Assembly (NCBI RefSeq): GCF_045446075.1 | Contig: NZ_JBJJBQ010000002.1 | Span: 434,001-498,000, forward strand | Source: Flavisericum labens | Lineage (GTDB): Bacteria > Bacteroidota > Bacteroidia > Flavobacteriales > Flavobacteriaceae | DNA: 64,000 nt | Direction of reading: 5' to 3' | Shown: in pieces, positions 34,920 to 43,168 of the stretch | How the letters are laid out: every line of letters begins with the position of its first letter | Position numbering within the stretch: the first letter of the stretch is position 1 | The notes under the pieces: model-generated | What the model saw: the letters and a program-made list of their open reading frames with translations, nothing else | The model's database searches: none | Told to the model about the DNA's origin: nothing | Made by a program: the position numbers and the translations under genes

Positions 34920-35645
34920 ATGAAAATGAAAAAAGTAGTTCATAAATCAAAAACAAGAGGTTTTGCTAATCACGGTTGGTTAAAATCTTACCACACCTTT
35001 AGTTTTGCTGGGTATCAAAACCCAGAGCGAATGAATTTTGGAATGCTGAGAGTTTTAAATGACGATGTAGTTCAGCCGGAAATGGGATTTGGCACACATC
35101 CGCACCAAAATATGGAAATCATTTCCATTCCTTTAAAAGGTGCACTGTCCCACAAAGACAGTATTGACAATAAACGAGCTATTGAGGTTGGTGAAGTTCA
35201 GGTAATGAGCGCCGGAACGGGTTTAACCCATTCTGAATTTAATGATAGTCAAACAGACGAGGTAAACTTTCTTCAAATATGGATTATCCCAGAAGAAACA
35301 GGTGTAACACCAAATTACGAGCAACGAAAATTTGATACGTTTAATCAAAAAAATAGTTTGCAAACTGTGGTGGCACCCAAAGATAAATTGGAAGGAGATG
35401 CTTTACCCATAAGTCAGCAGGCCTATATCTACAGAAGTGAATTAGATGGTGAAACAAGTATTAATCTAGAGACTAAAAAGGAGGGTAACGGACTTTACAT
35501 TTTTGTTGTTGATGGCGAAATAGAAGTGGCCGATAAGGTCTTAAATTCTCGTGATGCGATTGGTGTTTACGAAGTCTCAAAAATAGAAATTAAAGCCAAT
35601 AGAGTTTCGCAAATTATAATTATTGAAGTGCCCATGACGGCATAG
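34920..35645 (+). CDS. Pirin-family protein, YhhW-type
   Basis: 241 residues. SKTRGFANHGWLKSYHTFSF is the YhhW-type start, followed by MGFGTHPHQNMEIISIPLKG and the metal site ending in AGTGLTHSEFND. YhhW-type pirins include quercetinase enzymes. Having two pirins of different subtypes with a MarR regulator and a flavin reductase suggests a detoxification group for aromatic or quinone compounds. It starts 17 bases after the first pirin, so they are co-transcribed. The gene is followed by a twin palindromic repeat. Confidence 0.9.
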   Translation: MKMKKVVHKSKTRGFANHGWLKSYHTFSFAGYQNPERMNFGMLRVLNDDVVQPEMGFGTHPHQNMEIISIPLKGALSHKDSIDNKRAIEVGEVQVMSAGTGLTHSEFNDSQTDEVNFLQIWIIPEETGVTPNYEQRKFDTFNQKNSLQTVVAPKDKLEGDALPISQQAYIYRSELDGETSINLETKKEGNGLYIFVVDGEIEVADKVLNSRDAIGVYEVSKIEIKANRVSQIIIIEVPMTA

Positions 35646-35649
35646 TAGA

Positions 35650-35773
35650 GGCTGTCTAAAATCTATAGAAACCTGTCATTCTGAATTTAATTCAGAATCT
35701 TAGAAAAATGATTTCAAGACATATTGTAATCTGAACTAAGTTCAGATTGACAAAATTGGAAATTTTTAGACCT
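35650..35773. repeat. Pair of REP-like palindromes in opposite orientation (REPIN-like)
   Basis: Two 21-base palindromes, ATTCTGAATTTAATTCAGAAT (35678-35698) and AATCTGAACTAAGTTCAGATT (35728-35748), are each flanked outwards by TGTCA and then by GTCTAAAA. The second unit is the reverse complement of the first with substitutions, so the whole forms one imperfect inverted repeat of about 120 bases. This is the layout of a REPIN or a small non-autonomous element. It may also stop transcription from the pirin genes. Confidence 0.7.
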
Positions 35774-35806
35774 TTATTTTAAATGGACGATTTTTCAAAT
35801 CTTTCC

Positions 35807-35814
35807 TATTTTTG
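35807..35814 (+). promoter_or_regulatory. Probable -7 element of the SpoU-type methyltransferase gene
   Basis: TATTTTTG fits TAnnTTTG and ends 7 bases before the ATG at 35822, so the transcript would be leaderless or nearly so. Confidence 0.45.
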
Positions 35815-35821
35815 CTTCCGT

Positions 35822-36280
35822 ATGAATGATAATTTTACAAATGAATTTTTTGGCATCGGCATTCAAAATGGTAAAACCCCAGAAAATTTGGGTGTGCTTT
35901 GGCGAACCGCTCAAAACTTAGGAGCCAGTTTTATTTTTACCATTGGTAATAGGTATGCCAAACAATCTTGCGACACCCATAACGCAGTAAAATCTATGCC
36001 TTATTTTCATTATGAAACCTTTGAAGAGTTTCTTGGTAATTTACCAAAGGGAGCCAGAATAGTAGGGGTAGAGCTTACCGAAAAGGCTCAGGATTTAGAA
36101 CGTTTTCATCACCCTAGGCGATGTGTTTATTTATTGGGAGCCGAAGACCACGGACTTTCAAAACAAGCCATTGAAAAATCACACTTTTTAGTGAAATTTA
36201 AATCAGAATTAAGCTTGAATGTTTCGGTTGCTGGTAGTATCGTTATGTATGACAGGCAGCTTGATAAACCAAGAAGTTAA
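35822..36280 (+). CDS. SpoU/TrmH-family RNA 2'-O-methyltransferase, short form
   Basis: 152 residues of the SPOUT fold. IGIQNGKTPENLGVLWRTA is motif 1 (Asn and Arg), CVYLLGAEDHGLS motif 2, and SLNVSVAGSIVMYDR motif 3 (the SAM knot). This small type modifies tRNA or rRNA ribose. The earlier in-frame ATG at 35783 adds 13 residues and lies before the promoter element, so I start at 35822. The stop codon overlaps the stop of the convergent gene by 4 bases. Confidence 0.9.
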   Translation: MNDNFTNEFFGIGIQNGKTPENLGVLWRTAQNLGASFIFTIGNRYAKQSCDTHNAVKSMPYFHYETFEEFLGNLPKGARIVGVELTEKAQDLERFHHPRRCVYLLGAEDHGLSKQAIEKSHFLVKFKSELSLNVSVAGSIVMYDRQLDKPRS

Positions 36281-36633
36281 TTAACGGTTTCTTTTCTGGT
36301 GCCTTTTCTAAAACAGTTTTCTTCTCCTAAAAAATTGGGGTCGCCATGTTTTTCAGACCAAAACCCCTCCAGAATATCTTTAGTTAAACATTTATAGACC
36401 ACTACACCTTTAAAAATATTACGCTCTTCTTTGTAGCTGAAATTGATGACTAATATATTGTCTTTAAAAAAGCCAGTTCCGAATTGCTTTTGGTTATCAC
36501 CAATAATCCATTTCGCTTCAATTCTGTTATAGTCATTCAAAGTGAGTTTCAGCGACCCGTTATAAAGACTTCCATCCATATCTTGGTTTTTACCAACAAT
36601 ATCGTATTCCCCAATTAATTGTTCAACAGTCAT
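36277..36633 (-). CDS. Hypothetical small protein
   Basis: 118 residues from the ATG at 36633 (an upstream reading adds MRPKYKR and is not needed). No signal peptide. The beta-rich sequence (YDIVGKNQDMDGSLYNGSLK, RIEAKWIIGDNQKQFGTGFF, VINFSYKEERN) looks like a lipocalin-like or barrel domain. I do not recognise the family. It is 4 bases after the THUMP-like methyltransferase, so the two are likely expressed together, and its stop overlaps the stop of the gene on the other strand. Confidence 0.7.
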   Translation of the reverse strand: MTVEQLIGEYDIVGKNQDMDGSLYNGSLKLTLNDYNRIEAKWIIGDNQKQFGTGFFKDNILVINFSYKEERNIFKGVVVYKCLTKDILEGFWSEKHGDPNFLGEENCFRKGTRKETVN

Positions 36634-36637
36634 TCTT

Positions 36638-37816
36638 TTATATTTTGGTCGCAACTACAATCACTTTTTGCTCGTTCATATCTGTAGTGAAAAACAAATA
36701 TAAATCTCCGCCATCTTTTATTTTCAATTTTTTTCTGATTTGTTCAACGGTTACTGGAAAATTCCTGGTAGTAATATTGGCTTTTGTAATGCTTAGTTTT
36801 TTGATTTCCTTTTTATTGTATGGAATGATGCCTTTAATTTTAAACCGTCGTCCGGGAAAATCAACCAAAGTTTTGCTGGTGTATAAATGCGAATGTGAGT
36901 GAAGTTTAAAAACCTTGAGTTGTAGGCTTACGGTATGAAATCCCCCCGATTTAAGAATGGCGCTGTTGGGTTCGTACAAATACGAGAGAGGTAAACTATA
37001 TGCTGAGTTTGCATCTTTTTCGTCATCATAAACAAAGGAAAAATGCTCTTGGCTATTTTTTTTAAGGTTAACTGTTTGCATTGAAATACTACCGCTAAAA
37101 TCGTTTTCCAGAATCCATAATAGTTCTTTTACCTCATTATTTACAGCAACTACGTGAATGGCTTTAACGTGTTTTAATTCACCAATACCAACCGAAATAT
37201 CCAGTAAAGGCGATGTTTTTATCATAATGTTTTTTGAATGCTTAAAGAGCATATCGATATGTTCGGGTACGTTTGGCAAACAGTCTTTTAAAAAGAACAC
37301 TTTGCCTTTGGTGTCGTGTCTACGGGAAGGATCGACATAAATCCAGGCATATTTAGTTTGAGCAGTTTTTAGGTATTCAATACCATCAGTGTTTATGGCT
37401 GTAATGTTTTTAACTTCTAATTGTTTGTAGTTGTACGCAACAATTTTTGAAAGCCCTTTGTTTATTTCGCAATGTTCAACCCGTTTAAATCGTTTTGAAA
37501 AGTAAAAACAATCAACTCCAAATCCACCAGTAAGGTCGACTATGGTTTTACCATCTATTATTTCTGATTTGTATTTTGCCGTAATTTCAGAAGAGGTTTG
37601 TTCAATATTCAACTTGTTAGGGTAGTAAATATTTTCAGTTTTAAACCAGATTGGTAATTTTTTTTTACATCGTTTTTTGGCTTCAATTTGTTCAATAACT
37701 TCTTTAGTTTTCACTGAAGGAAACGCTGCGCCTTTCAACAAAATTGAGGTGATGTCAGAATTTATGTTTTTGTCTATAAAATTCTGTATTTCAATATTTA
37801 AAATAGATTTATTCAA
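36638..37816 (-). CDS. Class I SAM-dependent methyltransferase with THUMP-like domain
   Basis: 392 residues. The N-terminal helical part (about 1-90) leads to the Rossmann core, with motif I VDLTGGFGVDCFYFSKRF near 93-110 and the distinctive IYVDPSRRHDTKGKVFFL catalytic motif near 160-177. The C-terminus (about 300-392) is the THUMP-like/ferredoxin-like domain found in Bacteroidota. Members are thought to act on RNA, but the substrate is not known. The AI-2E gene ends 6 bases upstream and the unknown protein starts 4 bases downstream, giving a three-gene operon. Confidence 0.88.
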   Translation of the reverse strand: MNKSILNIEIQNFIDKNINSDITSILLKGAAFPSVKTKEVIEQIEAKKRCKKKLPIWFKTENIYYPNKLNIEQTSSEITAKYKSEIIDGKTIVDLTGGFGVDCFYFSKRFKRVEHCEINKGLSKIVAYNYKQLEVKNITAINTDGIEYLKTAQTKYAWIYVDPSRRHDTKGKVFFLKDCLPNVPEHIDMLFKHSKNIMIKTSPLLDISVGIGELKHVKAIHVVAVNNEVKELLWILENDFSGSISMQTVNLKKNSQEHFSFVYDDEKDANSAYSLPLSYLYEPNSAILKSGGFHTVSLQLKVFKLHSHSHLYTSKTLVDFPGRRFKIKGIIPYNKKEIKKLSITKANITTRNFPVTVEQIRKKLKIKDGGDLYLFFTTDMNEQKVIVVATKI

Positions 37817-37822
37817 GTAAAA

Positions 37823-38911
37823 CTATAAGTCTTTGGTCAGTTTTTTAACAATCTTATTTTCAGATAGAAAGGTTTTTAAAATCACTTTTATGGCGGTGTA
37901 AGCCGGGATGGCAATAATGAGTCCAATAACACCAAAAAGAATTCCGGTAATTAAAATAACCAAAAATATTTCCAAAGGATGCGATTTTACACTTTTAGAG
38001 AATATAAAAGGTTGACTGCCAAAATTATCGATTAGTTGTCCAATGGCAAAAACAACAAAAACCCATAGTGATTTAGGTAAAATAACATCACTGAAACTTT
38101 GGCCAAGGTTGCTAGTCATGGTTAGAATAATCATTAAAAAAGCAGCAATCAATGGGCCAACATAGGGAATTAAATTTATCAAAGCACATAAAAAGGCAAT
38201 GACTATAGCATTTTCAACACCAATAATTAAAAGTCCGATGGTGTAGATGACAAACAAAATTAAAATTTGTAAAATAAGCCCAACAAAATATCTCGAGAGC
38301 AAATCTTTAATTTTATTTGATGAGTCCTTCCAACTGGTTTCTTTGCTATCTGGAATGAATGTTAGCACCCCACTTTCAAAAAGTCGGCTATCCTTCAAAA
38401 AGAAAAAGGAGATAAATAATACCGAAAACAGACCGATACTAAAATTGCCCAAACCACTAATTACTGAGTTTAAAAAATTGGGAATAAGTGCAAAATCGAT
38501 TTTTGAAAGTAAGTCAGATTCCTTTAAAGATTCCTCCACATCAATTTGCCGCAGATCGAAATAATTTATAATTTCTGTGTATAGGTTTTCAATATTACTT
38601 TGTAGTTCTTCAATATTTAAAAGCGAAAGGTTGTGACCTTGTTTCAGGACTAAAGGAATAAATAAGCCCACCAATCCAACAAAAAGCCCTAACAAAAATA
38701 CCATGGTAACAACTACGGCGATGGTGTTTTTAAACTTTAATTTTCGTTCTAAAAACAATACTATAGGTCTGCCTATTAAAGATATGACCACCGCAATAGC
38801 AACATAGCTAATAACAGAACGTATCTGATAAAGAAAGAAAAAAACTAAAGCTACTCCCAATATAATGGCGATAGCTCGTAAAATACCGTTGGAAATGGTC
38901 CTTGAGTTCAA
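37823..38911 (-). CDS. AI-2E-family membrane transporter
   Basis: 362 residues, seven or eight helices with the family layout: two N-terminal helices (AIAIILGVALVFFFLYQIRS and VSYVAIAVVISLIGRPIVLF), a soluble insert, then the core ending NLIPYVGPLIAAFLMIIL and LIDNFGSQPFIFSKSVKSHP, the family signature. Despite the name, few members move autoinducer-2; other members are sodium/proton antiporters. No substrate can be inferred from neighbours. Confidence 0.92.
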   Translation of the reverse strand: MNSRTISNGILRAIAIILGVALVFFFLYQIRSVISYVAIAVVISLIGRPIVLFLERKLKFKNTIAVVVTMVFLLGLFVGLVGLFIPLVLKQGHNLSLLNIEELQSNIENLYTEIINYFDLRQIDVEESLKESDLLSKIDFALIPNFLNSVISGLGNFSIGLFSVLFISFFFLKDSRLFESGVLTFIPDSKETSWKDSSNKIKDLLSRYFVGLILQILILFVIYTIGLLIIGVENAIVIAFLCALINLIPYVGPLIAAFLMIILTMTSNLGQSFSDVILPKSLWVFVVFAIGQLIDNFGSQPFIFSKSVKSHPLEIFLVILITGILFGVIGLIIAIPAYTAIKVILKTFLSENKIVKKLTKDL

Positions 38912-39008
38912 TTGATGATGTTTTGTTTAGTAAATCTAGTCATTTCGATTGAAAGAGAGAAATAGCATAATTTATTTTTACTTGGTAACTTGCTTTTCAA
39001 TAATCAAT

Positions 39009-39506
39009 CTAAAATAATTGTTTGGTCATTTCGTAAAGAGCAATATTGGTGGCCTGCACCACATTCATACTACTGTTCTGTCCGAACATTTCAATATGCA
39101 CTATGGCATCTGAAAGTTTTAAAATAGGCTCTGAAACACCATAATTCTCGTCGCCAACAACAAGAGCAATAGGTTTTTTAACTGAAAAATTTGCAGAATG
39201 AATCGGAATGCTAGTTTCTGTAATTTCCAATGAAACGATTTGGTAGCCTTTTAGTTTTAAGCATTCAACCACTTTTGAAGCCGATTTTTGAATTTCAAAA
39301 TCAACTACTTTTTCTGTGGCTCTTGATGTTTTGGCCATTTTTCTACCTAAAGAAACTTCACCACAAAGCACCAGTTTTTCAACACCAAAAGCATCGGATA
39401 CTCTAAACAAACTACCAATGTTTGGGGCGTTGGTAACGTTATCGCAAACTAATGTTATTGGAAATTTGCGTTGGTTAAAATGGGTGTTGTAGTGGGTGAG
39501 TTGCAA
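39009..39506 (-). CDS. TrmH-family RNA methyltransferase
   Basis: 165 residues, SPOUT fold. ITLVCDNVTNAPNIGSLFRV is motif 1 with Asn and Arg, IALVVGDENYGVS motif 2, and IEMFGQNSSMNVVQATNIAL motif 3, with the Ser and Asn of the SAM knot. It is the second SpoU-type enzyme in the window (the other at 35822) and likely methylates a tRNA or rRNA ribose. The gene is downstream of a small cysteine-containing secreted peptide gene. Confidence 0.92.
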   Translation of the reverse strand: MQLTHYNTHFNQRKFPITLVCDNVTNAPNIGSLFRVSDAFGVEKLVLCGEVSLGRKMAKTSRATEKVVDFEIQKSASKVVECLKLKGYQIVSLEITETSIPIHSANFSVKKPIALVVGDENYGVSEPILKLSDAIVHIEMFGQNSSMNVVQATNIALYEMTKQLF

Positions 39507-39558
39507 TGACGTTTATTTGTTGGGTTTGTTTATTCGTTTAGGTGTGACTAAAAAACAA

Positions 39559-39765
39559 TTATTCTATGTGAAAAGCTTGACCACAATTATAACTGAAGTG
39601 AGTTGGTATACCAAAGCAACACATCAATCCTTTTGGACAATAAGTGTGAATATTAGAAAAACCTGTTGAGTAGGAGTGGCTATTAATTTGAGACATCGTT
39701 TGAAAAACAAAGAAAAATGCTAATGTAATAGCAAAAAATTTATGATGTAATTTATAAAGTCTCAT
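39559..39765 (-). CDS. Small secreted Cys-containing protein, unknown
   Basis: 68 residues. The first 25 form a signal peptide (HHKFFAITLAFFFVFQTMSQ) and the mature part, about 40 residues, has four Cys in YCPKGLMCCFGIPTHFSYNC, a spacing that could form disulphides or bind a metal. It begins 16 bases after the DUF4159 gene on the same strand and ends 52 bases before the TrmH gene, so position supports a real gene. I know no family for it. Confidence 0.45.
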   Translation of the reverse strand: MRLYKLHHKFFAITLAFFFVFQTMSQINSHSYSTGFSNIHTYCPKGLMCCFGIPTHFSYNCGQAFHIE

Positions 39766-39781
39766 ATCCTAAAAATACTCT

Positions 39782-40423
39782 TTAATTTTCAAAAGCATAT
39801 TTAACAATATTGGCACCCATTTTTAGCGCTTTTTCTCTAACATCGGCTGGGTCGTTATGCACTTCGGGGTCTTCCCAACCGTCGCCCAAATCGCTTTCGT
39901 AAGTAAATAACAAAACCAACCTCGATTTATAAAACATACCAAAAGCCTGTGGACGTTTGCCATCGTGCTCATGTATTTTTGGCAATCCGTTCGGAAAATC
40001 AAAAGCTGTACTAAAAATTGGGTGATTAATAGGTAGTTCCATCAAGTCCTTATCGGGGAATACTTTTTTCAGTTCTTTGACAATGTAAGGTTGCATGCCG
40101 TAATTATCATCAATATGCAGAAAACCACCAGAAATTAAATAGTTGCGCAGGTTTTCGGCATCGGTTTCGCTGAAAAACACATTACCATGTCCCGTCATAT
40201 GTAAAAAAGGGTATTGTAAAATGTCGGTGCTGCCTGCTTCAACGGTTTCGGGCTTGGGGGTAATTTTGGTATTTATGTTTTGGTTACAAAATTCAATCAA
40301 GTTGGTTAATGCCGTAGGGTTGCCGTACCAGTCGCCTCCGCCTTTGTATTTTAAAATTGCTAGCTCTTGTGAAAAAGATACAAGACAAAAGAGAAAAGAT
40401 ACAAGACAAAAAATCTGTTTCAT
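39782..40423 (-). CDS. DUF4159 periplasmic protein
   Basis: 213 residues. A signal peptide (residues 1-19, ending VSFSQ) comes before the DUF4159 domain: LAILKYKGGGDWYGNPTALT, then HMTGHGNVFFSETDAENLRN, the glutamine-amidotransferase-like GGFLHIDDNYGMQPYIVKEL, and SRLVLLFTYESDLGDGWEDP. The domain is common in Bacteroidota and often sits with MoxR/BatA-type genes; its job is unknown. The signal peptide contains an exact tandem duplication at DNA level. Confidence 0.9.
   Translation of the reverse strand: MKQIFCLVSFLFCLVSFSQELAILKYKGGGDWYGNPTALTNLIEFCNQNINTKITPKPETVEAGSTDILQYPFLHMTGHGNVFFSETDAENLRNYLISGGFLHIDDNYGMQPYIVKELKKVFPDKDLMELPINHPIFSTAFDFPNGLPKIHEHDGKRPQAFGMFYKSRLVLLFTYESDLGDGWEDPEVHNDPADVREKALKMGANIVKYAFEN
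40373..40411. repeat. Tandem 21-base repeat in the DUF4159 signal peptide
   Basis: AAAAGATACAAGACAAAA occurs at 40373-40390 and 40394-40411. The period is 21 bases, so the frame is kept and the signal peptide reads CLVSF-LF-CLVSF. Replication slippage is the likely origin. Confidence 0.85.
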
Positions 40424-40435
40424 ATTTTAAATAAA

Positions 40436-41155
40436 TTAATGCCCATTATGGGCTTCATTTACAAATGCTACTGAATGACACGTTACAATAGCCGCGGTTT
40501 CAGTACGTAATCGGGTTTTTCCCAAAGTTACGGGTTTAAATCCGTTTTCAATGGCTAGGTTGATTTCATTAGTAGAAAAATCGCCTTCTGGGCCTATTAA
40601 AATCGTAATATCTGTTTTTTGGTTTAACTGACTTTTTAGAGATTTCCTGTCGGTTTCTTCACAATGTGCAATAAACAAATCACCTGTAAAATGTTGGCTT
40701 ATAAAATCTTGAAATGCAATAGCTTCATTTAATTTGGGCAAGTGACAATTAAGGGATTGTTTCATGGCCGATTGCAAAATACGCTCAAAACGTTCAGGTT
40801 TAATAACTTTACGTTCGCTGTGGTCGCAGATAATGGGGGTAATGCTATCAACGCCAATTTCGGTAGCTTTCTCCAAAAACCATTCGTAGCGGTCGTTCAT
40901 TTTTGTTGGTGCTACCACTAAATGAAGGTGGTAACTGTTTTTCGGCTGAAATTCATTTGAAACTATTTTAGCCCTACATTTATTGATGTTTGGTATAGAG
41001 ACTTCCGCTGTAAATAGCCAACCTTTGCCGTTGGTAATGTTTAATGTATCGCCAACAGATTTTCTTAACACTCTTACAATGTGCTTGCTTTCTTCTTTGT
41101 TGAAAGTGAAGTCTTCGGTGTTTTCGTCAATATTTGGACTATAAAATAGCTGCAT
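40436..41155 (-). CDS. rsmE: 16S rRNA (uracil-1498-N3)-methyltransferase
   Basis: 239 residues. KEESKHIVRVLRKSVGDTLN is the N-terminal PUA-like RNA-binding part, VVAPTKMNDRYEWFLEKATE the helix before the SPOUT domain, RSAMKQS-type core appears as QSAMKQSLNCHLP, and LIGPEGDFSTNEI with LGKTRLRTETAAI forms the trefoil-knot SAM site. It methylates U1498 of 16S rRNA. The upstream parvulin gene stop shares a base with this ATG (TGATG), so the pair is coupled. Start is the ATG at 41155; a TTG one codon earlier is not needed. Confidence 0.96.
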   Translation of the reverse strand: MQLFYSPNIDENTEDFTFNKEESKHIVRVLRKSVGDTLNITNGKGWLFTAEVSIPNINKCRAKIVSNEFQPKNSYHLHLVVAPTKMNDRYEWFLEKATEIGVDSITPIICDHSERKVIKPERFERILQSAMKQSLNCHLPKLNEAIAFQDFISQHFTGDLFIAHCEETDRKSLKSQLNQKTDITILIGPEGDFSTNEINLAIENGFKPVTLGKTRLRTETAAIVTCHSVAFVNEAHNGH

Positions 41156-41793
41156 CAATCTTTGGGTTCAACAATTTTTAAAACTTCAATTTCTGAAATG
41201 GCTTTTGGCTCATGCGTTTTTAAAACCACATAATACCACTTTTTTGACGGAATATCAATAGTGAAAATATCATTTATTTGGTGGTCTCCATTGATTATTT
41301 CTTTTTCAAAATCGGCGTGCATATCTCCATTGGTAAACCAACCCAAATCACCTCCTTTTTTGGCATTGCTATCCATAGAGTATTGTCTGGCTAAAAAATC
41401 AAAAGAGGCTCCGTTTCGGTATTTTTTAATGATTCGTTCTCTTAAAGCCTTTATGTTAACGGCATCATATTTATTGCCATCTAAAAAAATGTAAGCGGCT
41501 CGGTAGTATGTTTTTGAGGTTTTATCAACGACTTTGTAATAGGTTTTATCGAATTCGTTTTCATTGGTTTTTGTACCTCCTAAGCCTAGCTTGAATAACG
41601 ATTTAGTGAGTTTGGTCTTGTGTTTCTCTTCATTAAAAGTAACCAATTTGTTCTTTTTAGAATCTTTGGCTTCGAGAAAATGTTCAATTTGTTCTGGGGT
41701 TTCAATACTTGCTAAATCTTCTTCTGTTGAAGTTTGTGCCGCTGAAATCAACGTAATTAACAATGAAAATGGTATAAGTAGCATCTTTTTCAT
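41155..41793 (-). CDS. Periplasmic parvulin-type peptidyl-prolyl isomerase
   Basis: 212 residues. Signal peptide MKKMLLIPFSLLITLISAAQ. The PpiC core is in the second half: LRERIIKKYRNGASFDFLAR, then QYSMDSNAKKGGDLGWFTNG, the parvulin signature with GGDLGW, and the ending DIFTIDIPSKKWYYVVLKTH. It turns proline bonds in envelope proteins during folding. The N-terminal 100 residues are unlike SurA. It is in an operon with rsmE. Confidence 0.9.
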   Translation of the reverse strand: MKKMLLIPFSLLITLISAAQTSTEEDLASIETPEQIEHFLEAKDSKKNKLVTFNEEKHKTKLTKSLFKLGLGGTKTNENEFDKTYYKVVDKTSKTYYRAAYIFLDGNKYDAVNIKALRERIIKKYRNGASFDFLARQYSMDSNAKKGGDLGWFTNGDMHADFEKEIINGDHQINDIFTIDIPSKKWYYVVLKTHEPKAISEIEVLKIVEPKD

Positions 41794-41921
41794 AATGTAG
41801 GTTTATAATTCGATTTCAAATTTAAACCGAATGATATAACCTGACAATGCTTGTAAAATAAGTTTTTAAGAATGTATTGTTTATAACTTAGGTTTTTATT
41901 TTTAATGGGATGCAGAAACCG

Positions 41922-41946
41922 CACTTCGACGCCGCTCAGCGTGACC
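41922..41946. repeat. Possible dispersed intergenic repeat
   Basis: CACTTCGACGCCGCTCAGCG followed by TGACC resembles the CTTCGACTnCGCTCAG-type GC-richer repeats scattered in flavobacterial intergenic regions. It stands out against AT-rich flanks. Only one copy is in the window, so the identity is uncertain. Confidence 0.3.
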
Positions 41947-41994
41947 ATTCAGCATGAAAGTGAAACCATTTTATAACAGAAAATAAAATTCATT

Positions 41995-43017
41995 TTAAAT
42001 TTTTAAACGGGCTTTGGCAACGATGTCCTGCTCTGCAAAATCATTTTCCAAATACTTTAAATGGCCTACAATGGCAATCATGGCAGCATTATCGGTAGTA
42101 AATTCAAATTTAGGAACGTAGGTGGTCCAGCCAAATTTTTTCTGGCCATCTTTTAGTGCTTGTCGGATTCCAGAATTTGCCGAAACGCCGCCGCCAATGG
42201 CAATATGCTTAATACCCGTTTGTTTTGATGCTAGTTTCAGCTTGTCAATCAAAATACCAATAATGGTATACTGGATGGAAGCACAAATATCATTTAAGTT
42301 TTCGTCAACAAAATTAGGGTTGGCTTTGGTTTCCTTTTGCACAAAGTACAGAATCGCCGTTTTTAGTCCGGAAAAACTAAAATTCAGTCCGTCAACTTTT
42401 GGTTTAGTGAATTTAAACGCTTTTGGGTTTCCTAATTTGGCACGTTTGTCTATTTCGGGGCCGGCAGGGTAGCCCAAGCCTAAAATCTTTCCACTTTTAT
42501 CGAAAGCTTCACCAACGGCATCGTCAATGGTTTCACCAATAACGGTCATATCAAAATAATCATTCACTTCAACAATTTGAGTATGGCCACCGGAAATGGT
42601 CATGGCCAAAAAGGGCAATGGTGGTTTTTCGTAGCCTTCCTCTTCAATAAAATGTGCCAAAATATGGCCTTGCATGTGGTTTACATCAATAAGCGGAATG
42701 TTAAGTCCGTAGGCCAACGATTTTGCAAACGAGGTGCCCACTAACAGACTTCCCATTAACCCGGGGCCACGGGTAAATGCAATGGCGCTAAGTTGTTCTT
42801 TGGAGATATTTGCTTTTTTTAATGCTTGGTACACCACAGGAACAATATTCTGCTGGTGGGCTCGCGACGCTAGTTCGGGCACTACACCACCATATTCTTC
42901 GTGTATTTTTTGGCTGGCAACCACATTGCTTAAAATTCTTCCGTTATGCATAACAGAGGCGGCAGTATCATCGCATGAAGACTCAATTCCTAGGATATAA
43001 ATATTTTGTGAGGACAT
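41995..43017 (-). CDS. tsaD: tRNA N6-adenosine threonylcarbamoyltransferase
   Basis: 340 residues. ILGIESSCDDTAASV opens the ASKHA fold, LSAIAFTRGPGLMGSLLVG is the nucleotide loop, VNHMQGHILAHF gives the metal-binding His pair, TISGGHTQIV the phosphate loop, and AIGGGVSANSGIRQAL plus FTTDNAAMIAIVG the C-terminal sites. It makes t6A37 in ANN-decoding tRNAs together with TsaB and TsaE. It is divergent from tamB. Confidence 0.98.
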   Translation of the reverse strand: MSSQNIYILGIESSCDDTAASVMHNGRILSNVVASQKIHEEYGGVVPELASRAHQQNIVPVVYQALKKANISKEQLSAIAFTRGPGLMGSLLVGTSFAKSLAYGLNIPLIDVNHMQGHILAHFIEEEGYEKPPLPFLAMTISGGHTQIVEVNDYFDMTVIGETIDDAVGEAFDKSGKILGLGYPAGPEIDKRAKLGNPKAFKFTKPKVDGLNFSFSGLKTAILYFVQKETKANPNFVDENLNDICASIQYTIIGILIDKLKLASKQTGIKHIAIGGGVSANSGIRQALKDGQKKFGWTTYVPKFEFTTDNAAMIAIVGHLKYLENDFAEQDIVAKARLKI

Positions 43018-43094
43018 TAATAAAAATTAGGCACAATAATTGTTAATTTTGAAAACAAATAAAAGACATAAAGCATTATTTTTACTTGTTGTTG

Positions 43095-43102
43095 CAAAAG
43101 TA
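43095..43102 (-). promoter_or_regulatory. Possible -7 element of tsaD
   Basis: TACTTTTG on the minus strand fits TAnnTTTG, about 78 bases before the tsaD ATG. No correctly spaced upstream element. Confidence 0.35.
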
Positions 43103-43168
43103 AATGATTCTAGATAAAGATATAAGGTAAAGCGTATCAAAAAATTCCTGAAAATACTGTCAAAATTA

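Noticed and set aside
35678..35748. CRISPR-like repeats
   Set aside because: Only two palindromes in opposite orientation with no spacer pattern or cas genes.
42734..43000. Plus-strand frame opposite tsaD
   Set aside because: Shadow of a strongly conserved gene; no independent signal.
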